The notes under the pieces: generated by a model
The model's database searches: none
Told to the model about the DNA's origin: nothing
The model's input: only the letters and a program-made list of their open reading frames with translations
Shown here: positions 35,536 to 41,719 of the stretch, piece after piece
Numbering within the stretch: position 1 is the stretch's first letter
How the letters are laid out: each line of letters starts with the position of its first letter
Made by a program: the position numbers and the translations under genes
Origin: WHSY01 sp050700385
GTDB lineage: Bacteria > Actinomycetota > Actinomycetes > Mycobacteriales > Pseudonocardiaceae
Length of the DNA stretch: 41,719 bases
Assembly (NCBI GenBank): GCA_050700385.1
Contig: JBOHGT010000501.1
Location: forward strand, 1 to 41,719
Direction of reading: 5' to 3'

Positions 35536-37721
35536 CCGTCTCCTGGCGTCGGATGGTGCTGGCCACCCACGAGCACGTCGGCGATGTCGAGGTCGACACG
35601 GCACGGCGGGCGCTCGACTACCTCTGCTTGGCGCAACTGTACTTGCGCGACAACGTACTGCTCGACCGGTACCTGCGTCCGAGCGACATCGTGGAAGCGC
35701 CCGCCGGACACTGGGGCACCTGCCCACCCGTCAATGCGGTGCTATCCGCCATCGGCCCGTACCGCCAGCATCTCGACGGCGACGAGGTGCGAGTTGTGCA
35801 CGGCGGCGGCCACGCCGGACCGTCCGCGCTGGCCCACGCGTGGCTGACCGGCAGCCTCGCCCAGATCGCCGAGGATCTCGGCCACGACCCGGCCGGGTTG
35901 TGGCGACTGATCGCCGGGTTTCCGCACCACGAGCGGTTCGGTGGAGAGATCACCCCACTACTGCCCGAGCATTGCTACCTGGGTGGACAGTTGGGGCCAG
36001 CGTTGCCGACAGCCCACGGCATGGCGTTGGACACGCCGAACAGCCTGGTCATCGCATTGATCGGCGACGGCGAGTGCGAGACGGGCGCCACGGCCGCCGC
36101 ATGGCTCGGCGCACGCGCATTAGCACAGCGGGGTGAGCATGGCCGCGTCCTTCCAGTGATCTTGCTCAACGGTCTCCGTATGGGCGGTCCGTCGCTGCTG
36201 GCTGGCCTCGCGCTCCCTGATCTCCGGCGATTCTTCGCTGGGCTGGGCTATCACGCGATCATCACCCGGGACAGCAGTACCGCCGCCGTGCGGGAGGCAA
36301 TCCGGGACGGGATGGCTGACCTGGAGCCGTTACAGCACGGTCCGTCCACCGTCGTCGTGGTGACCGTTCCCAAAGGCCACGGTGCCCCGGAATCCGTGGG
36401 CGACAGGCGGATCATGGGGACCTCGGTCGTGCACAAGAGCCCGTTGACTCGGCCACGGCAGGACGCGGAAGAGTTCGGCGCGCTGGCCGACTGGCTCGCC
36501 AGTTATCAGCCGCACGAACTGTTCACCCCCGCCGCGAAGCCCACACCCGGAATCGCTCGAGCGCTGGGCACGGCCTCGACAGTCTCGCCGTCTGGGCTCG
36601 TCCCCCCGCGCGGCTGTCTTGCCGCGTCGACCACCGTCGCCCACGCTGTCCGCGACCGCAATGACGAGTTCGGCACCGCGATGGCACAGGTGCTGCGCGA
36701 GCTGCACGATGCCTACGGCCTTCGGGTGTTCAGCCCCGACGAACTCGCATCCAACCGCATCCGCTTCGGGCACGAGAACCCGGGCTGGGTCGTGGAGGTA
36801 CTCAACGAGGAGCTGTGTCACGCGTGGGCGCAGGGCTACCAAGAGACCGGACGACGCGCCCTGGTCGCCTCGTATGAGGCGTTCGCACCCATCGTGGCCA
36901 GCCTGCTCGCTCAACACCTGATCTATCGGCGCCTCGCGGCGACCGCTGGCCGACCGCCAATGCCTAGCATCGTGTACCTGCTCACCAGCCTCGGCTGGCA
37001 GAACACGATCAGCCACGGTAACCCCGGCCTCATCGACATGGCCCTCGCGAGGCGTGACCCGTCCATCCACGTCTACACGCCGGCCGATACCGCCCGCGCC
37101 GCCGCGGCCGTGACCTATGCCGTCCGCAAACTCGGCCGTTGCAGCCTGGTGATCAGCTCCAAACACCCCATGCCCGCCCATCCGTTGGACACCATCGAGT
37201 CCGAACTCCGGGACGGCTACGCGATCTGGCCCCACATCGCCGACGACGACCAGCCCGACCTGGTCCTGCTCTCCGCCGGTGACATTCCGGCCCGCCAACT
37301 GACCAGCGCCGCCGCTGCAGTGAAGGCCACCCGACCAGGGACGCCGTTGCGCTACATGCACGTCCACGACCTCGCCTGCTTGGGCGACCCCTCAATTCGG
37401 CCGGGAGCGATCCCGGACGCCGCCCTCGCCGCGCTGATGCCACCGAACGTGCCCGTACTCGCCGCCGTTCCATGCCAGCCTGCGCCGGTCCAAGCGCTGC
37501 TCGCCGAACGCGGCGCCGCGGACCGCGTCACAGTGCGAGGGTGGCGCGACCCCGACCGTCCGCTCCCGCCGGACCGGCTCCTCGAACGCGCCGAGCTCGA
37601 CATCGTCAGCCTCACTACCACCGCGTTTCGGCTGCTCGACCAACGCCCATCCCACGACCGAAGGAGGACAACCGGTGACCGCACCCCCGCGCCCAGCCGC
37701 TACAGCAGTCCAAGAGTTTGA
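35532..37721 (+). CDS. Divergent phosphoketolase-like TPP enzyme
   Basis: A 729-residue protein of the D-xylulose-5-phosphate/fructose-6-phosphate phosphoketolase family, shorter than the usual roughly 800 residues. Landmarks: GHWGTCPPVN (residues 59-68), VVHGGGHAGPS, HCYLGGQLGPALPTAHGM, the TPP motif GDGECETGATAAAW (178 onward) with N213, HKSPLTRP, EVLNEELCHAWAQGYQETGR, SYEAFAPIVASLLAQHL and ISHGNPGLID. Most catalytic His/Glu positions of phosphoketolases are kept, yet PKGW is PKGH. Classical enzymes cleave ketose phosphates to acetyl phosphate; here the context suggests a specialised C-C cleavage. The start overlaps the previous stop (ATGA), and the 3' end overlaps the next gene by 47 bp. 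Confidence 0.85.
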   Translation: MTVSWRRMVLATHEHVGDVEVDTARRALDYLCLAQLYLRDNVLLDRYLRPSDIVEAPAGHWGTCPPVNAVLSAIGPYRQHLDGDEVRVVHGGGHAGPSALAHAWLTGSLAQIAEDLGHDPAGLWRLIAGFPHHERFGGEITPLLPEHCYLGGQLGPALPTAHGMALDTPNSLVIALIGDGECETGATAAAWLGARALAQRGEHGRVLPVILLNGLRMGGPSLLAGLALPDLRRFFAGLGYHAIITRDSSTAAVREAIRDGMADLEPLQHGPSTVVVVTVPKGHGAPESVGDRRIMGTSVVHKSPLTRPRQDAEEFGALADWLASYQPHELFTPAAKPTPGIARALGTASTVSPSGLVPPRGCLAASTTVAHAVRDRNDEFGTAMAQVLRELHDAYGLRVFSPDELASNRIRFGHENPGWVVEVLNEELCHAWAQGYQETGRRALVASYEAFAPIVASLLAQHLIYRRLAATAGRPPMPSIVYLLTSLGWQNTISHGNPGLIDMALARRDPSIHVYTPADTARAAAAVTYAVRKLGRCSLVISSKHPMPAHPLDTIESELRDGYAIWPHIADDDQPDLVLLSAGDIPARQLTSAAAAVKATRPGTPLRYMHVHDLACLGDPSIRPGAIPDAALAALMPPNVPVLAAVPCQPAPVQALLAERGAADRVTVRGWRDPDRPLPPDRLLERAELDIVSLTTTAFRLLDQRPSHDRRRTTGDRTPAPSRYSSPRV

Positions 37722-38556
37722 TCGGCACGGCTACGCGCTGATCCCCAACGCACTCAGCCCCAGCCTGCGGACCTCCCTGCGGCAAGCGGCCGAAGAGATG
37801 TTGAGCTCGACGACCACCCGAGGACGAGACCGCGGGAGCGACGGCAAGGACGGCTTCCGCGGCTGCATCGCGCTCAACCCGTCGGCCTTCCTTCCACTGG
37901 TGGCCAACACGCGCGTGCTACCGACGGTCGTGGACTTGCTCAGCCCCAACATCCATATCCTGTCCAGCCACCTGATCGCCCTGCCCTCGATCTCGCCAGG
38001 ACACCCCCGCAGCATCCGGACGCCAGAGCGACCAGGATGGCACCGCGACATGTTCGGCGTCACCGCCGACCTCGCCGAGGCCCACACCCCACGCATGGCC
38101 ATCAAATGCGCCTACTTTCTCACCGACCTCACGCCTGACGCCGGAGTGACCATGTTCCTCCCCGGCAGCCACCGACACACGACACGGCCGGACATACCCT
38201 CCGATCAGATCGACCCATCGGGCGCGATCACCCCGCCGGTCAGCACGACCGGCACGGACGCTGTGCTGTTCGAGAACCGCACCTGGCACGCCGGGGGAGT
38301 CAACACCTCCGGCCATCCCCGAATCGCGATCATGATCCAGTATGGCTACCGATGGCTCGCGCCCGTCGACGATCCCGTCCCCGAGCTGCTGGAACTTACC
38401 GACCTGACCGGAATCCAGCGGCAACTCCTAGGCGCTGCTGACCGGAACCCGGATGGTTCCCTGGCCAAGGGGCGCGGCGCCGAGCCACTGCGGCGCTGGT
38501 GGGATCGGCGCCAGGCTGAACACGATACGACCACGACCACCGGTACCGCCGAATGA
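37675..38556 (+). CDS. Phytanoyl-CoA dioxygenase (PhyH) family oxygenase
   Basis: A 293-residue Fe(II)/2-oxoglutarate dioxygenase-like protein. The iron triad is H123/D125 (PGWHRDMFGV) and H205 (RTWHAGGVN), with R216 (GHPRIAIM) as the 2-oxoglutarate anchor. YFLTDLTPDAGVTMFLPGSH is a typical family segment. GTG 37675 has AAGGAGG upstream, although it lies within the previous gene. It probably hydroxylates or oxidatively modifies the pathway product. The stop overlaps the following ATG. Confidence 0.9.
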   Translation: MTAPPRPAATAVQEFDRHGYALIPNALSPSLRTSLRQAAEEMLSSTTTRGRDRGSDGKDGFRGCIALNPSAFLPLVANTRVLPTVVDLLSPNIHILSSHLIALPSISPGHPRSIRTPERPGWHRDMFGVTADLAEAHTPRMAIKCAYFLTDLTPDAGVTMFLPGSHRHTTRPDIPSDQIDPSGAITPPVSTTGTDAVLFENRTWHAGGVNTSGHPRIAIMIQYGYRWLAPVDDPVPELLELTDLTGIQRQLLGAADRNPDGSLAKGRGAEPLRRWWDRRQAEHDTTTTTGTAE

Positions 38557-38903
38557 CCGAGCTGACCGCTGCCGACCAGCACCTCGTCGACACCGCAGTG
38601 GATCTGCTGCGGCGACGCGCCCGCCGAGGTCGCAGCGTTGTCGCGTCCGCCCTGCGCACCACAAGCGGCGACGTGTTCACCGGCATGCACCTCGCCGCGA
38701 CCCTGGCGCGCGTGTCGATCTGCGCCGAAGCCGTCGCGCTCTCCAGCGCGATCATGGCCGAGACCACCGGTTTCGGTACCATCGTCACGCTCGACTACGC
38801 GCCCGGCCTGCGGGTACTCATCCCCACGGACTCACACGAGCTGCGAGGCGTCACGATCGAATCCCTCCTGCCCGCCAAGTTCCACCGTCCGTCGAACACG
38901 TAA
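38553..38903 (+). CDS. Cytidine-deaminase-like protein with incomplete zinc site
   Basis: A 116-residue CDA-fold protein. VVASALRTTSGDVFTGMHLA and RVSICAEAVALSSAIMAE carry the CAE motif (C57-A58-E59) as in blasticidin S deaminase-type enzymes. The second zinc motif PCxxC is missing: after IVTLDYAPGLRVLIPT the sequence goes straight to the C-terminal tail. Either another residue supplies the zinc ligands or the protein binds without deaminating. The start overlaps the PhyH stop (ATGA). Nucleoside or guanidine-like substrates are possible but unproven. Confidence 0.78.
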   Translation: MTELTAADQHLVDTAVDLLRRRARRGRSVVASALRTTSGDVFTGMHLAATLARVSICAEAVALSSAIMAETTGFGTIVTLDYAPGLRVLIPTDSHELRGVTIESLLPAKFHRPSNT

Positions 38904-38915
38904 TGAGGTCACGAA

Positions 38916-39719
38916 GTGCACTACAACCCGAATGAACTGTTCCGCTCCACCGCTTCCTACTACGCGCGGTATCGGTCGGGGTATCCGCAGGAGTTCATCG
39001 ATCACCTCGTCGCGCGCTTCGCGCTCGATGGCACCCAACAGGTCCTGGACCTGGGATGCGGCACCGGCCAGATCGCCCTGCCCCTGGCGCCGCACGTCGC
39101 CCGCGTCCTGGCCATCGATCCCGAGCCGAGCATGCTCACCGAAGGCCAACGCCTAGCCAAGGAACGCGACACCGCCAACATCGACTGGATCGTCGGCGAC
39201 TCCTACCGACTGTCCGACCTCAACCTGCCGGAGCTGACGCTGGTCACGATGGGCGCCGCGTTCCACTGGATGGACCGCGACGCAGTCCTCGCCGAACTCG
39301 ACCAGCGCATCCTCCTCGATGGAGCCGTCGTGATCGCCAGCGGCGGAGCGCCCGAAACTCAGACCCCACCGCCGTGGAACGACACCATCACCGCCATGCG
39401 TACGAAATACCTCGGACCCGCCCGCCGTGCCGGCTCCAGCACCTACAGCCACCCCGAGGAACGTCACGCCGACGTGTTGCGACGGTCGTCCTTCTCCCAC
39501 GTGGACATCGTCGAGTGGACTTGGACGCTGGAGCGCGACCTCGACTCGCTAGTCGGACTCCAGTTTTCTTTCTCCTTTTCCGCCCCTACCCAGTTCGACA
39601 GCGAGGAAGAACGCGAAGCGTTCGAACGCGACCTTCGAGACGCCCTCACCGAACAGTTTCCCTCCGGCGTGTTCCACGAACAGATCCGCACCGAGGCGCT
39701 CATCGCGACCCGGCCGTGA
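38916..39719 (+). CDS. Class I SAM-dependent methyltransferase
   Basis: A 267-residue methyltransferase. FRSTASYYARYRSGYPQEF is the N-terminal signature of a type 11 subgroup, QVLDLGCGTGQIALPLAPHV is the SAM-binding loop, VLAIDPEPSM the acidic motif, and LTLVTMGAAFHWMDRDAVL the motif often seen in small-molecule methyltransferases. It starts 13 bp after the deaminase-like gene, and its stop overlaps the GT61 start (GTGA). It is likely a tailoring enzyme of the island pathway. Confidence 0.88.
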   Translation: MHYNPNELFRSTASYYARYRSGYPQEFIDHLVARFALDGTQQVLDLGCGTGQIALPLAPHVARVLAIDPEPSMLTEGQRLAKERDTANIDWIVGDSYRLSDLNLPELTLVTMGAAFHWMDRDAVLAELDQRILLDGAVVIASGGAPETQTPPPWNDTITAMRTKYLGPARRAGSSTYSHPEERHADVLRRSSFSHVDIVEWTWTLERDLDSLVGLQFSFSFSAPTQFDSEEEREAFERDLRDALTEQFPSGVFHEQIRTEALIATRP

Positions 39720-40708
39720 CCCGCGAGTTACTTCCGCAGCACGACACCGTATCGTCCATCGACCTCCGTGCCGTCGGACGTACCGCTACCGCGGCGGACT
39801 GGGTCACCGCCACGGGACAAGGCCACGTGCACACCCTCGCCCCGCCCACCCTGGTGAACCGGCCACGGCTCGACCACGCAGACATCGGGGCGTCAGCGTC
39901 AGCGCGTAAGGTCCAACGCTTCGTGGCGCCCGCCGCGCAGGTCGTCGAGCTGCCCCACGCCCAAGTTTGGGGACCTGACGGCACGGTGCTGACCGCCGAC
40001 GGGTGCGTCGTCGAAGACCTCATCCGCGCATGGGGCCAGGCCACCGAAGATCACCCGGTCTGGGCGGCACCATCACTGCCGCCACACGAGGTGCGAGGCA
40101 CCGCCGCCGTGATCGCCGCTCGCGGCGCGGCCACGAACTTCAGCCACTTCCTCGCCGACACGCTGCCCCGCATTCAACTCGTCCGCGACACCGGCATCGA
40201 GATCGACACCTGGATCGTCAGCAGCCGCGATCGTCGTTGGCAACGTGACGGGCTGGACCTCGCCGGAATCCCCGCTGACCGGACCATCGCCCTAACCGAC
40301 ATTCCGTGGATCAGCGCACGCACGCTCGTCGTACCCTCCCGCACCGGATTCGCGCCCACCACCGCTCCCTGGGCGCGAGACCGACTGACCAACCTCCTCC
40401 AACCTGGAACCCGGCCACGTGAACACCGAATCCTGATCTCCCGCCAACGAGCGCCACGCCGCCGCCTGCACAACGAGGACGACGTACTCGACCGGCTTGC
40501 ACGACACGGTTTCGAGCGCGTCGACTTCGACACGATACCCCTCGCCGAGCAGATCCGGACAATCCACGAGTCCCGAACCATCGTCGCCGTACACGGGGCC
40601 GCACTCGGACACCTACTCCACGCACCACGAACGGGGCGCGTCGTGGAGATCGCCAACCCCAACGTCATCCACCCCGACTACTGGGGCCTGGCAGCGCTCG
40701 CGAACTGA
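39716..40708 (+). CDS. Glycosyltransferase family 61 protein, ending at an in-frame TGA
   Basis: A 330-residue protein of the GT61 group. ATNFSHFLADTLPRIQLVRD is the family opening of the catalytic region, HRILISRQRAPRRRLHNEDD and the TIVAVHGAALGHLLHAPRTG segment with GRVVEIANPN are the donor-binding half. GTG 39716 overlaps the methyltransferase stop. It ends at YWGLAALAN-TGA, but the same frame continues with plausible C-terminal sequence to TAA 40832-40834 (see next entry), so this may be a nonsense-truncated gene. It would add a sugar to the island product. Confidence 0.83.
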   Translation: MTRELLPQHDTVSSIDLRAVGRTATAADWVTATGQGHVHTLAPPTLVNRPRLDHADIGASASARKVQRFVAPAAQVVELPHAQVWGPDGTVLTADGCVVEDLIRAWGQATEDHPVWAAPSLPPHEVRGTAAVIAARGAATNFSHFLADTLPRIQLVRDTGIEIDTWIVSSRDRRWQRDGLDLAGIPADRTIALTDIPWISARTLVVPSRTGFAPTTAPWARDRLTNLLQPGTRPREHRILISRQRAPRRRLHNEDDVLDRLARHGFERVDFDTIPLAEQIRTIHESRTIVAVHGAALGHLLHAPRTGRVVEIANPNVIHPDYWGLAALAN

Positions 40709-40834
40709 AAACACACCGTCATCGGCGCAATGCCTACACACACGTGTACCCACGACGTGGATGAGATCAACAACGACCTGACGGTCGACGCCAAAGCGGT
40801 ACGCACAGCGGCCGAACTCGAATACGAGCGATAA
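40709..40834 (+). pseudogene. In-frame 3' continuation of the GT61 gene after TGA
   Basis: Directly after the TGA at 40706-40708 the same frame reads KHTVIGAMPTHTCTHDVDE, then INNDLTVDAKAVRTAAELEY and ER-TAA. The DLTVD...V..A.E pattern is what GT61 proteins usually show at the extreme C-terminus. This stretch is therefore best read as the original end of the glycosyltransferase, separated by a nonsense codon. An ATG at 40730 could also start an independent 34-codon ORF, which I think is less likely. Confidence 0.55.
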
Positions 40835-41719
40835 AGTCGTGCTGAGTTCCTCGCCCCGTGGAATGTGGACGACGACGGCAATCCCGTGACGGGCGCCGGC
40901 ACGGCCGACGAGACCGGGTACTGGACCGGCTTCGGGGTTGCGCTGTTCGGGCTGTTCAACCAGGACCGGTTCTCTTGCAGCTGCAGCGCTCGTTCACCGC
41001 GTTCGATGAGGGTGCCGACGGGCTGGTCAAGCGCATCGCCAAGCCGCACCAGTACTTCGCGGTCACCAAGGCCGTCGGCAGCACCGTCACGGCGGTGGAC
41101 AGCCACGGCAAGGCCGGCGTCGTGTGGCACACCCAGGGCTCGGGCAAGTCGATGGAGATGGAGCTCTACGCCAACCTCGTCATCCGCCATCCCAAGCTGC
41201 TCAACCCGACCATCGTCGTCATCACCGACCGCAAGGCGCTCGACGGGCAGCTCTACCAGACCTTCGCGCAGAGCCAGTTGCTGCCCGAGCAGCCGCAGCT
41301 CATCCGTCGCCGCGCCGAGCTGCGGTCCGAGATCGCCGGGCGCACCACAGGCGGGATCTCCTTCACCACGCTGCAGAAGTTCGGGCGCAGCCGCGACGAG
41401 CGCGAGGCCGGCGAGGATCACCCGCTGCTGTCCGAGCGGCGCAACATCATCGTGATCGTCGACGAGGCGCACCGCAGTCACTACGATGACATCGACGGCT
41501 ACGCGCGGCACCTCAAGGACGCTCTGCCGCACGCCACCCTGATCGCGTTCACCGGCACGCCGGTGTCGTTCGAGGATCGCAACACCCGCGACGTGTTCGG
41601 TGACTACATCGATGTCTACGACCTCACCCGCGCCGTCGGGGACGGGGCGACGGTGCCGGTGACGTTCGCGCCCCGGTTGATCCGGGTCGGGCTGGCCGGT
41701 GACGTCACCGAGGAGGATC
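40835..41719 (+). pseudogene. hsdR: Type I restriction enzyme R subunit, 5'-truncated and frameshifted, runs off the window
   Basis: The visible part starts immediately after the island (SRAEFLAPWNVDDDGNPV, frame 2) and continues to FGLFNQDRF. The rest lies in frame 1 from about 40975: LQLQRSFTAFDEGADGLVKR, IAKPHQYFAVTKAV, Walker A GVVWHTQGSGKSMEMELY, Walker B IIVIVDEAHRSHYDD and FTGTPVSF. A 2-bp insertion (TC, near 40971-40974) would explain the shift. About 200 N-terminal residues, including the nuclease domain, are absent. The motor domain continues past the window end. A GTG at 40858 could open frame 1, but the product would lack the nuclease. Confidence 0.82.

Noticed and set aside
40730..40834. 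Independent 34-codon ORF (MPTHTCTHDVDE...)
   Set aside because: It is in frame with the GT61 gene and resembles its C-terminus, so it is better seen as the end of that gene after a nonsense codon.

Overview
The window is chromosomal DNA of a high-GC actinomycete. The evidence is very GC-rich codon third positions, frequent GTG starts, start/stop overlaps of the GTGA/ATGA type, and an actinobacterial core order: holA-rpsT-lepA-hemW-hrcA-dnaJ-rsmE-phoH-ybeY-corC-era-recO-uppS. A Pseudonocardiales genus fits best, but this is an inference from gene order and protein style only.

Layout. 1-4.8 kb holds the tail of an unidentified gene, a PPOX flavoprotein, a threonine synthase preceded by a clear SAM-I riboswitch (minus strand), holA, rpsT, and a methyltransferase-cyanase pair. 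4.9-9.3 kb holds lepA, an MDR-type dehydrogenase, a small membrane protein, a barnase/RNase Sa-like RNase whose catalytic His is replaced by Asp, and an enoyl-CoA hydratase. 9.3-15.6 kb is a seven-gene assimilatory sulfate operon on the minus strand (sirA, a 54-residue zinc-ribbon protein, cysH, cysC, cysD, cysN, a sirohydrochlorin chelatase). Consecutive genes overlap except at sirA, and the operon is headed by a Cys-containing leader peptide typical of cysteine attenuators. 15.7-27.5 kb is the heat-shock, translation, ribosome-maturation and prenyl-diphosphate core block on the plus strand.

27.55-29.3 kb is a scar zone: a C-terminal remnant disrupted by a 19-bp tandem duplication, a frameshifted XRE/TPR-type regulator whose 3' end is replaced, and another unidentified fragment. 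29.56-40.83 kb is an accessory island, visibly less GC-rich than the core. It has two divergent arms. The minus arm encodes a class IV PLP enzyme and an XRE-SUMF1 fusion regulator. The plus arm is a tightly coupled ten-gene run: radical SAM (CX2CX2C), enolase-superfamily enzyme, HAD hydrolase, lone GGDEF-like domain, YdeI/OmdA-like protein, divergent phosphoketolase-like TPP enzyme, PhyH dioxygenase, cytidine-deaminase-like protein without its PCxxC motif, methyltransferase and GT61 glycosyltransferase. I do not recognise this combination as a described pathway; it is the best candidate here for a new biosynthetic (possibly nucleotide-signal-linked) system. The last gene carries an in-frame TGA. 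The island ends exactly where a 5'-truncated, frameshifted hsdR begins and runs off the window.
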